64,000 nucleotides of DNA from Alphaproteobacteria bacterium (GTDB lineage: Bacteria; Pseudomonadota; Alphaproteobacteria; Rhodobacterales; Rhodobacteraceae): positions 578,770 to 642,769 of the forward strand of contig JAUIFH010000001.1 of the NCBI GenBank assembly GCA_030429495.1, given 5' to 3'. The notes beneath the pieces are model-generated. The model worked only from the letters and a program-made list of their open reading frames with translations, ran no database searches and was not told the DNA's origin. The translations under genes and the position numbers were made by a program. This document shows, in pieces, positions 51,139-60,182 of the stretch (positions are counted from its first letter, which is position 1; every line of letters starts with the position of its first letter).

Positions 51139-51552
51139 CTATGCGGCGTGGCCGTGGCGCGGCAGTGCGAAACGGCGCCCGGCGGAGTGTGGATACGCGG
51201 CCCCGAACCTGAGGACCAGCCCCGCAAGGCTGTAGCCGAGATCGGCGGTGTCGAGAACCGCCCCGCCACGCGGCCAGCGGTCGATGGACAGGCCGCCATC
51301 GGGACCGGGCCGGAGCGTGTAGCCCGCCGCCCGCAACCGCCGCCGGAGATCGGGCCAGCCGCGGGCGAGATGCAGCGCACGGCGGATCGCCTCCTCTTCC
51401 CGGCGTTGCCGTGCCGGGTCGCCGGAAAGCGCCGAGGTCAGAACGGTGCGGAGGTAGTCGGACGGGCCGCAGCCGGCCGCGTCGGCAGCATCGCCAAGGG
51501 CCGCGAGAACGGCGTCGGAGAGGTCGAGGGATACGGACTGATACCGGGTCAT
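51139..51552 (-). CDS. Hypothetical protein with RHH-like start and the shared C-terminal module
   Basis: A 137-residue cytosolic protein. The first 45 residues (MTRYQSVSLDLSDAVLAALGDAADAAGC) suggest a ribbon-helix-helix or short helical DNA-binding part. Residues about 63-125 (ARGWPDLRRRLRAAGYTLRPGPDGGLSID ... LVLRFGAAYPH) follow the same residue pattern as the C-terminus of the protein at 50144-50578. It lies between the TPR gene and carbonic anhydrase, on the same strand. No function known. Confidence 0.62.
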   Translation of the reverse strand: MTRYQSVSLDLSDAVLAALGDAADAAGCGPSDYLRTVLTSALSGDPARQRREEEAIRRALHLARGWPDLRRRLRAAGYTLRPGPDGGLSIDRWPRGGAVLDTADLGYSLAGLVLRFGAAYPHSAGRRFALPRHGHAA

Positions 51553-51602
51553 ACCGCTATCGTCGCGCGAATCTGGTTAACGGCCGGTTACCGCCGGTCG
51601 TT

Positions 51603-52250
51603 TCAGAGCGCGACGAAGCGGTTGCTGGCCGGGTCGAAATGTTCAAGTCCGCCGGCACCGATATCGTTCCAGAGGCCGTGCAACGTCATTTCGCCGCTTT
51701 CGACCGCGCCGCGCACGAAAGGGAAGGTCATCAGGTTCTCAAGGCTGATAAGCACCGCTTCCTTTTCGAGCGCGCGCAGACGCTCGCCCTCGGGCAGGTC
51801 CTTCACGCGTTCGTAGCCCGGCCGCAGGATATCCATCCAGCGCCCGACAAAACTTGTCTTTTCCTCGAGCTCCGGGGCCTGGCCCGAACACATCTCGTGG
51901 CACCCCTTGACGCCGCCGCAAAGCGAGTGGCCGACGACGATCATATGCGCGACCTTCAGCGTGTTGACGGCGTATTCCACGGCGGCGGACGTGCCGTGCT
52001 GTTCCCCGTCAGGCGCGTAGGGCGGCACGAGGTTCGCGATATTGCGATGGATGAAGAATTCACCCTGATCGGCGCCGAAGATCGAGGTGACGTGAACCCG
52101 GCTGTCGCAGCAGGAGATCACCATCGCGCGCGGGCGCTGCCCCTCATCGGCGAGCCGCCGGTACCATGCGCGGTTCTCTTCCCAGGTGGTGGCTTTCCAT
52201 CCGTGATAGCGTTGCACCAGATAACTGGGCAGCGGTTTCGCGTGTTCCAT
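51603..52250 (-). CDS. Beta-class carbonic anhydrase
   Basis: A 215-residue zinc enzyme that interconverts CO2 and bicarbonate. The first zinc cysteine and the Asp-Arg dyad are in ISCCDSRV (C47, D49, R51), and the second ligand pair is in VVGHSLCGGV (H and C). A conserved NIANLVPP loop lies between them. It is monocistronic. It may supply bicarbonate for carboxylases such as acetyl-CoA carboxylase. Confidence 0.93.
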   Translation of the reverse strand: MEHAKPLPSYLVQRYHGWKATTWEENRAWYRRLADEGQRPRAMVISCCDSRVHVTSIFGADQGEFFIHRNIANLVPPYAPDGEQHGTSAAVEYAVNTLKVAHMIVVGHSLCGGVKGCHEMCSGQAPELEEKTSFVGRWMDILRPGYERVKDLPEGERLRALEKEAVLISLENLMTFPFVRGAVESGEMTLHGLWNDIGAGGLEHFDPASNRFVAL

Positions 52251-52395
52251 ATCCCTCGCCTCGCGTCGCTTCGCGCCTCACATAACGTCGAGACACTTCT
52301 AATTCGAGAGGTTTTCGCCGCCGCCATCAAGATTTTCTTGAGGGGTGCGGGGCAGGTTACGCCTGCGCGTGGGGCGTGAAATCGGAGGGTGAAGG

Positions 52396-52776
52396 GTGGC
52401 GAAACTTGCTGTTTTGCGCCACGAGGAGGGTGTTCGTCTGAACCCCGAATGTCTCGTGGCCCTGTATGCGGAACTGGGTGAGGCGGGTGCGGAGCAGGTC
52501 ATGTGCCGCACCATGGACGAGATGAACGCGCGGCTGATGGAAGTGCAGCGCTTCGCCGACGAGGGCGACGGGCCGGCGCTTCGGCGCAGTGCGCGGCTCT
52601 TGGCAAAGGTCGCGTCGCAGATCGGCATGACGACGTTCGCCACGGTCGCGGCCGACGTGGTTTCGGCATCCGAGGCGTCCGACCACGCGGGGCTGGCGGC
52701 GACCGTCGCCCGACTGCTGCGGATCGGAGATCGTTCGCTGACGGCAGTCTGGGATCTGAGGGACATGACGATCTGA
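52396..52776 (+). CDS. Small helical protein, HPt-like without phospho-histidine
   Basis: A 126-residue all-helical cytosolic protein. The ALRRSARLLAKVASQIGMTTFATVAADVVSAS stretch has the helix pattern of a histidine phosphotransfer domain, but the position of the phospho-histidine is not histidine. It starts at GTG, 7 nt after GGAGG. It is 71 nt before the aminopeptidase gene. The HPt resemblance is only a pattern judgement and the function is unknown. Confidence 0.65.
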   Translation: MAKLAVLRHEEGVRLNPECLVALYAELGEAGAEQVMCRTMDEMNARLMEVQRFADEGDGPALRRSARLLAKVASQIGMTTFATVAADVVSASEASDHAGLAATVARLLRIGDRSLTAVWDLRDMTI

Positions 52777-52847
52777 CCGGCGTTTCCGGGGCTTGCGGGC
52801 GCGTGCCGGGCGGCTACTGTGGCGCGACACTGACCCGGAGTCCGATC

Positions 52848-54227
52848 ATGCCGTTTGCCTTCGCGCCGTTTTCCGCCGCCTCCCGGCCCGTCCATCTGGT
52901 GCCGGAGGCCGATGCCGGCGCCTTCGTCGCGGGACGCCCGGCTGTAGAGCGTGCCTGGCTCGAAGCGGCCGGATTTTCCGGTGCGCTCGGGCAGTTCTGC
53001 CTGCTGCCGGGCGAGGACGGAGCACCCTCGGGCGCGGCCTTCGGACTCGGCACGCCCGCCGCGCGGCGGCGCGGGCGTTTCCATGTGGCCAGGATGGTTG
53101 CCGACCTTCCCGAGGGTGACTGGCATCTTGAGGGCGACGTTGACACGGCCGGGGCGGAGGAAACCGCGCTCGGCTGGCTGCTCGCGGGGTATCGGTTCAC
53201 GCGTTACAAGTCCGCGAAGGCGCCTTCGGCGAGGCTGAAGGCCCCTGAAGGGGTCGATGCCGCACGCCTTCTGGCCGTCGCCGAGGGCGAGGCGCTGACG
53301 CGCGACCTGATCAATACGCCGGCCTCCGATATGGGGCCGGAGGAGCTTGAGGCAGCGATGCGCGCGCTGGCCGAGCCGTTCGGCGCGGCAGTGACGGCAA
53401 TCCGTGGCGACGACCTGCTGACGGCCGGTTTTCCGATGATCCATGCCGTTGGCCGCGCCTCGACCCGTGCGCCGCGCCTGCTTGACCTGCGCTGGGGTGC
53501 GGCGGGGCCGACGCTGACGCTGGTCGGCAAGGGCGTATGCTTCGATACCGGCGGTCTTGACTTGAAACCGGCCTCGTCAATGGGACTGATGAAGAAGGAC
53601 ATGGGCGGTGCGGCGACCGTTCTTGGCCTTGCGCGGATGATCATGGCGCTGGGGCTCAAGGTCAGGCTGAGGGTGCTGGTGCCCGCGGTCGAGAACGCCG
53701 TGGCGGGCAATGCGTTCCGGCCGCAGGACATCCTGACCAGCCGCAAGGGATTGACCGTCGAGATCAACAACACCGACGCAGAGGGGCGGCTGGTTCTGGC
53801 CGATGCTCTGGCTCTGGCGGATGAGGAGAAGCCCGACCTCCTGATCTCAATGGCGACGCTCACCGGTGCGGCACGGGTCGCGGTGGGGCCGGACCTCGCG
53901 CCGTTCTACTGCGATGACGAGGCGGTCGCAGCGGCTCTGGTGGCAGGCGGTGCGGCGGTTGCCGATCCACTCTGGCGGATGCCGTTCTGGAACCCGTACG
54001 AGGCGCTGATCGAACCGGGAATCGCGGATCTCGACAATGCGCCGTCGGGCGGCATGGCCGGTTCGATCACGGCCGCTCTGTTCCTGCGCCGCTTCGTGAT
54101 CGAGAGCCCGCGCTACGCGCATTTCGACATCTATGGCTGGCAGCCCAAGGCCGAACCCGCCCGGCCCAAGGGCGGTGTCGGTCAGGGCGCGCGCGCGATT
54201 CTCGCAGCACTTCCGGAGGTGCTCTGA
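52848..54227 (+). CDS. M17-family leucyl aminopeptidase-like protein
   Basis: A 459-residue cytosolic zinc/manganese exopeptidase. The signature NTDAEGRLVLADAL is present, with metal ligands in VGKGVCFDTGGLDLKP and KKDMGGAA. The N-terminal domain is shorter and more divergent than in E. coli PepA. The ATG at 52848 fits. The next gene, an NlpC/P60 hydrolase, follows after 2 nt; these two are a common pair and may act together in peptide recycling. Confidence 0.93.
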   Translation: MPFAFAPFSAASRPVHLVPEADAGAFVAGRPAVERAWLEAAGFSGALGQFCLLPGEDGAPSGAAFGLGTPAARRRGRFHVARMVADLPEGDWHLEGDVDTAGAEETALGWLLAGYRFTRYKSAKAPSARLKAPEGVDAARLLAVAEGEALTRDLINTPASDMGPEELEAAMRALAEPFGAAVTAIRGDDLLTAGFPMIHAVGRASTRAPRLLDLRWGAAGPTLTLVGKGVCFDTGGLDLKPASSMGLMKKDMGGAATVLGLARMIMALGLKVRLRVLVPAVENAVAGNAFRPQDILTSRKGLTVEINNTDAEGRLVLADALALADEEKPDLLISMATLTGAARVAVGPDLAPFYCDDEAVAAALVAGGAAVADPLWRMPFWNPYEALIEPGIADLDNAPSGGMAGSITAALFLRRFVIESPRYAHFDIYGWQPKAEPARPKGGVGQGARAILAALPEVL

Positions 54228-54229
54228 CC

Positions 54230-55057
54230 ATGGCCGATCGCCGCCTCACCCCGGCCAACGGAAGGGTCGCGCATGTTTCGCTCAAGGGGCAGGTGGAAGC
54301 GGACCGCTTCGTCGCGGGGGAACCTGCGCGGGTCGCGATGCCCGTCGCCGATCTGCTCGCGCGGCCGGGCGGGCCGCGCGACCGGCAGGTTCTGATGGGC
54401 GAAGGGGTTCTGGTGCTGGAGCGGCACGAGAGTCATGCCTTCATCCGGGCCGAGAAGGACGGGTATTGCGGCTACCTTGCCGAGGATGTGGTTGGCGCGG
54501 ACCGCACCGTCACGCATTGGGTGGCGGCGCCGGCCACGCATCTCTACCCGGAGGCCAGCATCAAGACGCGGGAGGTCTTCGCGCTCAGCCTCGGCGCGCG
54601 CCTCGCCGTGGTGGCGGAACATGAGCGGTTCCTTGAAACGGCGGACGGCCTGTTCGTGCCGCGACCGCATGTTCGGGTGCTGGGCGACTGGGCCGACGAT
54701 CCGGCGGCGGTGGCCGAAAGTCTGCTTGGCACGCCGTATCTCTGGGGTGGAAATTCGCGTGCAGGGATTGACTGTTCCGGCCTTGTTCAGGCGGCGCTGA
54801 CGGCCTGCGGGATCGACTGCCCCGGCGACAGCGACATGCAGGAGGCGGCACTGGGCAAGCCCGTCGCCAAAGAGGGACCGTTCCGGAGGGGCGACCTGTT
54901 CTTCTGGAAGGGCCACGTCGCGATGGCGGTCGATCCCGACCGGATCGTCCATGCCAACGGTTACCGGATGGCGGTGACGTACGAAAGCATCGCAGAGGCG
55001 GTCACGCGGATCGAGGGGCAGGGCGAAGGTCCGGTGACCTCCGTGCGACGGTTTTAA
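54230..55057 (+). CDS. NlpC/P60 (C40) family hydrolase with SH3-type domain
   Basis: A 275-residue cysteine hydrolase. The N-terminal 140 residues look like bacterial SH3 modules. The C40 domain follows with the catalytic cysteine in LWGGNSRAGIDCSGLVQ, the histidine in KGHVAMAVDPD, and the third polar residue (H in RIVHANGY). Relatives cut D-glutamyl-diaminopimelate-type murein peptides. No signal peptide is visible, so it may work on recycled peptides in the cytosol, consistent with the aminopeptidase gene in front. Confidence 0.9.
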   Translation: MADRRLTPANGRVAHVSLKGQVEADRFVAGEPARVAMPVADLLARPGGPRDRQVLMGEGVLVLERHESHAFIRAEKDGYCGYLAEDVVGADRTVTHWVAAPATHLYPEASIKTREVFALSLGARLAVVAEHERFLETADGLFVPRPHVRVLGDWADDPAAVAESLLGTPYLWGGNSRAGIDCSGLVQAALTACGIDCPGDSDMQEAALGKPVAKEGPFRRGDLFFWKGHVAMAVDPDRIVHANGYRMAVTYESIAEAVTRIEGQGEGPVTSVRRF

Positions 55058-55401
55058 TCGACCGGACGGATAAGCTTGCGTTCGAGGACACGCAGCACGG
55101 TTGCAAGGTCGTGGCCGCGCTTGAGGATTTGTCCGTCCATTCCGACCACGGCATACATGCCCTGCCGGGCGCGCAGCCTTGGGCGCTTCTCGATCCGGTA
55201 GATCGGGTGTTCCGCCGCGCGGCGGAAGACGGAGAAAACGGCCATTTCACTGAGGAAAGACAACGCGTAGTCGCGCCATTCGCCCGCCGCAACCATGCGC
55301 CCGTACAGCCCGAGGATCGCCCCGAGTTCAAGACGGTCGAAAGACACCTGCTCGGGCGGGCGGGAGAAGGGGTGGAACGGGGTCGGCGGCTGGACCGTCA
55401 T
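55054..55401 (-). CDS. DUF2794 family protein
   Basis: A 115-residue cytosolic protein conserved across alphaproteobacteria. Typical segments are FDRLELGAILGLYGRMVAAGEWRDYAL, AVFSVFRRAAEHPIYRIEKRP and QGMYAVVGMDGQILKRGHDL. Its end overlaps the end of the NlpC/P60 gene by 4 nt in convergent orientation. No function is known. Confidence 0.88.
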   Translation of the reverse strand: MTVQPPTPFHPFSRPPEQVSFDRLELGAILGLYGRMVAAGEWRDYALSFLSEMAVFSVFRRAAEHPIYRIEKRPRLRARQGMYAVVGMDGQILKRGHDLATVLRVLERKLIRPVD

Positions 55402-55469
55402 GGGGAAATGTTACTGCGCTTTCGCGTCAAATCAAGCGCTGCCCACAAAGGGCCGCGAAATGACCGCGC

Positions 55470-55632
55470 GCCGGGCACGGTTTTTTCCCTTCGGGGACGC
55501 GATTGCGGGCGAGAACCTGACCTCAGCGGAAATCGCTCGGTTCCGGTGGCGTCCATCATTGCCCCCCACCCAAAAGGCGCTGCCGGAACCGTCTTTCCTG
55601 CGACTTGCGACCCCGCCTGGCGGGGTCTTTTT
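55470..55632 (+). ncRNA. Candidate structured small RNA between DUF2794 and paaX
   Basis: The spacer of 246 bp holds no supported gene on the plus strand, yet ends in a strong plus-strand terminator (55609-55632). Upstream of it three stems nest in each other: ACGGTT (55477) with AACCGT (55587), GGACGC (55495) with GCGTCC (55549), and GAACC (55513) with GGTTC (55539), leaving an open bulge between outer and middle stem. This long rod with a central bulge recalls 6S RNA, but no conserved 6S sequence was recognised. The 5' end is a guess. Confidence 0.45.
55609..55632 (+). terminator. Intrinsic terminator of the candidate small RNA
   Basis: GACCCCGCC and GGCGGGGTC are complementary 9-mers around a single T, followed by six T. 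It is oriented for plus-strand transcripts only, so it cannot serve paaX or DUF2794. Confidence 0.85.
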
Positions 55633-55647
55633 TGTCTGCGATGCGGC

Positions 55648-56415
55648 TCAGGCAAACCTTGAGGCAAGCGTGGCGTCAGCCGCCGGCAACCCGCCGCCGG
55701 CGTCGAGCCATTGCTCGGAGCCGGGCAGAAGGGCGCGATAGGCGCGTGCGAACCGGCCGCGCGGATCAGTTGCCTCTGGAGGCAGGACATTGTCCGGCAA
55801 TTCCGGAAAGCGCAGCACGATCCGACGCCAGCGATGAACCAGCAATACCCGGGCCGCCATCGCGTCGAGCGGCTGCAGCTTCACCCCCTCCACCGCGTCC
55901 AGATCGGCGAACAGGGCCTTGAACGCGGTGGCGTGGTCGGGGGGGCATAGCATGGAGCGCGCGGCGTCGGTGATACGAAGGGTTCCTTCGACCGCGATCT
56001 GCGCCCGATCAGGCGCGGCCCCCGGAACGAGCCTCATTCCGCCGCCGAGGGCGACGCCTTCGGTGCCGTCGGGCAGGTGCGCGATGGTCCACTTTTCGGG
56101 CAGGGCGGCAGGTGCTGCGTAGATGCGCGCCGCGGCTGGTTCGTATCCGGCGCGGCCGCTCGGGCCGAGACGATAGCCGCTAGAGCGGCCGTTCCGCTCA
56201 CGCTCAAGCCAGCCATCCGCGACGAGCCGCGATAAGGCGGTCCGCAGTGCGCCCGGCTCGATCCCGATCCGACCCGTGACCTCGCGCAGGCGGGCGAGGT
56301 CGATATGCCCGCCGCGCGGTTGCACAACGTCGCCCATGATCGTGATCACGAGCGACCAGATACGGGGCCTGCCTTCGGCATGAAACCTTGCGATGAGCGG
56401 GGCGATCGGGTCCAT
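55648..56415 (-). CDS. paaX: PaaX-family repressor of phenylacetate degradation
   Basis: A 255-residue GntR-like winged-helix regulator that responds to phenylacetyl-CoA. The N-terminal RPRIWSLVITIMGDVV and the helix LREVTGRIGIEPGALRTALSRLVADGWLER are typical of PaaX. It lies 9 nt downstream of paaZ on the same strand and is cotranscribed with it. A second regulator of TetR type ends the divergent paa transcript. Confidence 0.9.
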   Translation of the reverse strand: MDPIAPLIARFHAEGRPRIWSLVITIMGDVVQPRGGHIDLARLREVTGRIGIEPGALRTALSRLVADGWLERERNGRSSGYRLGPSGRAGYEPAAARIYAAPAALPEKWTIAHLPDGTEGVALGGGMRLVPGAAPDRAQIAVEGTLRITDAARSMLCPPDHATAFKALFADLDAVEGVKLQPLDAMAARVLLVHRWRRIVLRFPELPDNVLPPEATDPRGRFARAYRALLPGSEQWLDAGGGLPAADATLASRFA

Positions 56416-56424
56416 GCGATCCGT

Positions 56425-58434
56425 CTAAGCAGATCGCGCGACCATCGTCAAAAGCTCGTATTCCGCGACCGGTTCCTCCGCCTGATTGAGAACCGTCGCC
56501 GCCCACGCGACCTCACCATACTGGTCCGTGCGCCGGGTCTTGCGCCTGACGGAAAGCTGCACGCGGATCGTATCACCGGGGCTGACAGGCTTCAGGAACC
56601 GCAATCCGTTCAGTCCGGTATTGGCCAGAACCGGCCCCGGTTCTGGATCGACGAAGAGACCGGCTGCGAAGGACAGGATCAGGTAGCCATGCGCGACGCG
56701 GCCCGGAAAGAACGGGTTCGCGCGGGCCGCCTCGTCATCCATATGGGCGTAGAACGTGTCGCCGGTGAACTTTGCGAAATGCTCGATATCGTCGAGCGTG
56801 ATCGCCCGCGGCGCGGTCAGGATCGTCTCGCCGATCACGAGCGCGTCGAAGCTGCGCCGGAAGGGATGTGCAGGCGCGGCATTGCCGGCATCTCCGGGTG
56901 CCAGTTCGCCCGTGATTGCCGAGACTATCGCGGGGCTGCCCTGGACGGCGCTGCGCGCCATGTAGTGCAGTATGCCGCGCACGCCGCCGAGTTCCTCGCC
57001 GCCGCCCGCGCGGCCCGGCCCGCCATGGATCATGTGCGGCAGCGGAGAGCCATGGCCGGTAGCCTCCGCAGCGCAGTCGCGGTCGTTGACATAGATGCGC
57101 CCGTGCCACGCGGCGGCCTCGGTCACGTAGGCGCGCGCGACGGCCGGGTCGTGCGTGAAGAGCGAGGAGACGAGGCTGCCGCCGCCGCGATTTGCCAGCA
57201 CGGCGGCATGGGCGATGTCGCGGCAAGGCAGGATCGTCGCGATCGGACCGAACGCCTCGGTGCCGTGGACCGCGTGGGCCGCGTCGGGGTCGCGGCAAAG
57301 GTAGAGTTCCGGCGCCGCGAAGGCGGGGCCGTCGGGAACCCCGTCGTGGCGGAAGACGCACTTCGCCTCGGCGGCAATCTCGGCGGCGCGGGCCGCGACC
57401 TCGGCCTTTTGCGCGGCGGAAACGAGCGTGCCCATGCGGGTTTCGGGATCGGCGGGGTCTCCGATCCGCAGCCTAGAAAGACGCTCCGACAGTGCGCCGA
57501 TGACGGCGTCAGCCCGCGCCTGCGGTACGATCATGCGGCGGATCGCGGTGCATTTCTGCCCGGACTTCACGGTCATCTCCGCCGCTGCCTCTTTCACGAA
57601 AAGGTCGAATTCCGGCGTGCCCGGAAGGGCATCGGGGCCGAGAACGGCGGCATTCAGGCTGTCCTGTTCGGCGATGAAACGGGTGCCCGAGGCCAGGATG
57701 CGCGGGTTGGAGCGGAGGGTCAGCGCGGTCGCGGCGGAGCCGGTGAAGCTGACCACATCTTGCGGACCGAGCCTGTCGAGAAGATCGCCAGTCCGGCCGA
57801 CGACAAGCTGGACCGCCCCTTCGGGCAAAAGGCCGCTTTCGACCATCATGCGGAAGGCGGCCTCTGTCAGGTAGCTGGTCTGGGTCGCTGGCTTCACGAT
57901 GACCGGCATCCCGGCGAGGAGCGCCGGGGCGAGTTTTTCCAGCATCCCCCAGACCGGGAAGTTGAAGGCGTTGATCTGCACCGCGACGCCCCTGAGCGGC
58001 ACGGCGATGTGGCGGCCAAGGAAGGTGCCTGACCGTGACAGCCGCTCCACCCCACCGTCGAGATGGACAGGGCCGTCCGGCATCTCGCGCCGTGCCTTCG
58101 ATGCCATGGTGAGCGCGGTCATGATCCCGCCCTCGATGTCGATCCAGCCATCTTTGCGCGTGGCCCCGGTGAGGGGATTGATCGCGTAGAGCTCCTCCTT
58201 CCGGGCATCGAGCATCAGTGCGAGCGCCTTCACCATCCGGGCGCGGTCGTGGATGTTCATCGCGCGCAGGGCAGGGCCGCCGGTTGCCGTCGCCCAGTCG
58301 ATCGACGCGCCGAAGTCGATGTTGTCGGAGCCGGCGCGGGCGATGGCATCGCCCGTTACCGGACTCTCGATCGCCTGCGCCGCTTTGCCCGGCCCGATGA
58401 AATGTCCCGCGATGTAGGAGGAAGGTGTGAGCAT
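56425..58434 (-). CDS. paaZ: Bifunctional oxepin-CoA hydrolase / 3-oxo-5,6-dehydrosuberyl-CoA semialdehyde dehydrogenase
   Basis: A 669-residue two-domain enzyme of the phenylacetyl-CoA pathway. The N-terminal aldehyde dehydrogenase domain (to about residue 520) has catalytic C295 in [10 protein letters not shown] and E256 in FIAEQDSLN, the same positions as in E. coli PaaZ. The C-terminal MaoC-type hydratase domain opens the oxepin ring and shows FTGDTFYAH with its Asp/His pair. The ATG at 58432-58434 fits the family; the frame upstream overlaps paaI. Divergent from paaI with 107 bp between starts. Confidence 0.94.
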   Translation of the reverse strand: MLTPSSYIAGHFIGPGKAAQAIESPVTGDAIARAGSDNIDFGASIDWATATGGPALRAMNIHDRARMVKALALMLDARKEELYAINPLTGATRKDGWIDIEGGIMTALTMASKARREMPDGPVHLDGGVERLSRSGTFLGRHIAVPLRGVAVQINAFNFPVWGMLEKLAPALLAGMPVIVKPATQTSYLTEAAFRMMVESGLLPEGAVQLVVGRTGDLLDRLGPQDVVSFTGSAATALTLRSNPRILASGTRFIAEQDSLNAAVLGPDALPGTPEFDLFVKEAAAEMTVKSGQKCTAIRRMIVPQARADAVIGALSERLSRLRIGDPADPETRMGTLVSAAQKAEVAARAAEIAAEAKCVFRHDGVPDGPAFAAPELYLCRDPDAAHAVHGTEAFGPIATILPCRDIAHAAVLANRGGGSLVSSLFTHDPAVARAYVTEAAAWHGRIYVNDRDCAAEATGHGSPLPHMIHGGPGRAGGGEELGGVRGILHYMARSAVQGSPAIVSAITGELAPGDAGNAAPAHPFRRSFDALVIGETILTAPRAITLDDIEHFAKFTGDTFYAHMDDEAARANPFFPGRVAHGYLILSFAAGLFVDPEPGPVLANTGLNGLRFLKPVSPGDTIRVQLSVRRKTRRTDQYGEVAWAATVLNQAEEPVAEYELLTMVARSA

Positions 58435-58541
58435 GACGGCCCCCGGATTTTCCCGCAGTCTAACGTGGGTGGCCGCGCTTGCAACACTCTTGACCGGGTG
58501 GTCGGATATGTAGCAGCATCGCGGAAAGCGGGGAGGTGCCG

Positions 58542-58973
58542 ATGACACCGCAGGAACGGGCCGAAAGAAGCGCGGCCGCGATGTGGGCGGGCGACGCAGC
58601 GTCGAAACATCTCGGCATGGTGCTGGATACCGTCGGTCCGGGCCACGCGATCCTCTCGTTCACGGTGCGGCCCGAACATCTGAACGGGCACGGCATCTGC
58701 CACGGCGGCTATATCTTCACGCTGGCGGACAGTGCCTTTGCCTTCGCCTGCAACAGCTACAACCGCCTTGTCGTGGCGCAGCACAACGCGATCACCTACC
58801 TCTCGCCGGGGCAGGAGGGAGAGCGCCTGATCGCCGAGGCGGCGGAAGTCAGCCGATCCGGCCGCTCGGGCGTCTACGATGTCACCGTAACCGGCGGCGA
58901 CGGCCGCAAGCTCGCGCTCTTTCGCGGCGCCTCGCGCCAGATCGACGGCACGCATTTCAAGGAAGAGACATGA
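58542..58973 (+). CDS. paaI: Hydroxyphenylacetyl-CoA thioesterase PaaI
   Basis: A 143-residue hotdog-fold thioesterase that removes dead-end or accumulating CoA esters of the pathway. The active-site loop HLNGHGICHGGYIFTLADSAFA has the HGG and the catalytic aspartate. The ATG at 58542 follows GGGAGG; GTG at 58536 lies in that site. The stop overlaps the thiolase start (ATGA). Confidence 0.92.
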   Translation: MTPQERAERSAAAMWAGDAASKHLGMVLDTVGPGHAILSFTVRPEHLNGHGICHGGYIFTLADSAFAFACNSYNRLVVAQHNAITYLSPGQEGERLIAEAAEVSRSGRSGVYDVTVTGGDGRKLALFRGASRQIDGTHFKEET

Positions 58974-60172
58974 GGGACGCGTTTCTTTGCGAGGGGCTGC
59001 GGACGCCCATCGGGCGTTATGGCGGCGTACTGGCATCGGTCCGGCCCGATGACTTGCTTGCCGGTGTGATCCGGGCGGTCATGGCCGCCGTTCCGGGCCT
59101 GCCGGGCGGGGCGGTCGATGAACTCATTATCGGCTGCGCCAATCAGGCGGGCGAAGACAACCGCAACGTGGCACGAATGGCGGCGCTTCTGGGCGGGCTG
59201 CCCGATACGGTGCCGGCGGTGACGGTCAACCGGCTTTGCGGTTCCGGCCTGGACGCGGTGGGCATGGCTGCCCGCGCGGTGCGGCTTGGCGAAGCGGAAC
59301 TGGTGATTGCCGGCGGCGTGGAGAGCATGAGCCGCGCGCCCTTCGTGATGCCGAAAGCCGAAGCAGGGTTTTCGCGGAACGCCGAGATATACGACACGAC
59401 AATCGGCTGGCGCTTCGTGAACCCGGCGCTGAAGGCACAATACGGCATCGATTCCATGCCCGAGACCGCCGAGAACGTGGCCGACGATTTCGCCATTCCC
59501 CGCGCGGATCAGGACGCTTTCGCGCTTCGTTCGCAGCAACGCGCGCTTGCCGCCATCGCCTCGGGGCGTATCGCGGAAGAGATCGCCCCGGTGGTGATCC
59601 CGCAGCGGCGCGGCGATCCTTTGGTCGTGGCGCAGGACGAACATCCGCGTGAGACGACCGCAGACAAGCTTGCCGCGCTGCCGGCGCCGTTTCGCGGGGC
59701 TGGGTCGGTCACGGCGGGAAATGCGAGCGGTGTGAACGACGGTGCCGCGGCACTGATCATCGCGTCCGAAGCGGCGGTCAAGCAGTACGGGCTGACGCCG
59801 AAGGCACGGATCGCCGGGATGGCGACTGCGGGTGTCGCGCCCCGGATCATGGGGGTCGGGCCGGTGCCGGCGACGGAACGGCTTCTGGCGCGGCACGGGC
59901 TGTCCATCGGCGATATCGGTCTTGTCGAACTGAACGAGGCTTTCGCCGCACAAGCGCTCGCGGTTTTGCGCGGGCTTGGGCTGCCCGACGATGCGGGCCA
60001 TGTGAACCCGAATGGCGGCGCCATTGCTTTTGGCCATCCCCTTGGCATGTCGGGCGCGCGGCTGGCGCTGACGGCGGGGATGGAAATGCGGCGACGCGAT
60101 GCTGCGCGCGCGCTCTGCACGATGTGCGTGGGCGTCGGGCAGGGCATCGCCCTACTGATGGAACGCGCTTAG
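58970..60172 (+). CDS. 3-oxoadipyl-CoA thiolase
   Basis: A 400-residue thiolase of the PcaF/PaaJ type, which cleaves 3-oxoadipyl-CoA to succinyl-CoA and acetyl-CoA. Nucleophile C90 is in [12 protein letters not shown], the histidine in [11 protein letters not shown], and the second cysteine in [10 protein letters not shown]. The start [18 protein letters not shown] is usual for beta-ketoadipyl-CoA thiolases. Location between paaI and paaK supports use in phenylacetate degradation (paaJ-like). Confidence 0.92.
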   Translation: MRDAFLCEGLRTPIGRYGGVLASVRPDDLLAGVIRAVMAAVPGLPGGAVDELIIGCANQAGEDNRNVARMAALLGGLPDTVPAVTVNRLCGSGLDAVGMAARAVRLGEAELVIAGGVESMSRAPFVMPKAEAGFSRNAEIYDTTIGWRFVNPALKAQYGIDSMPETAENVADDFAIPRADQDAFALRSQQRALAAIASGRIAEEIAPVVIPQRRGDPLVVAQDEHPRETTADKLAALPAPFRGAGSVTAGNASGVNDGAAALIIASEAAVKQYGLTPKARIAGMATAGVAPRIMGVGPVPATERLLARHGLSIGDIGLVELNEAFAAQALAVLRGLGLPDDAGHVNPNGGAIAFGHPLGMSGARLALTAGMEMRRRDAARALCTMCVGVGQGIALLMERA

Positions 60173-60182
60173 GGAGGCAGGG

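Noticed and set aside
52396..52776. Calling the small helical protein a phosphorelay HPt protein
   Set aside because: The expected phospho-histidine is missing and no kinase or response regulator is near.
55470..55632. Naming the candidate small RNA as 6S RNA
   Set aside because: The overall shape is similar, but no conserved 6S sequence was recognised by eye; a covariance search is needed before using the name.
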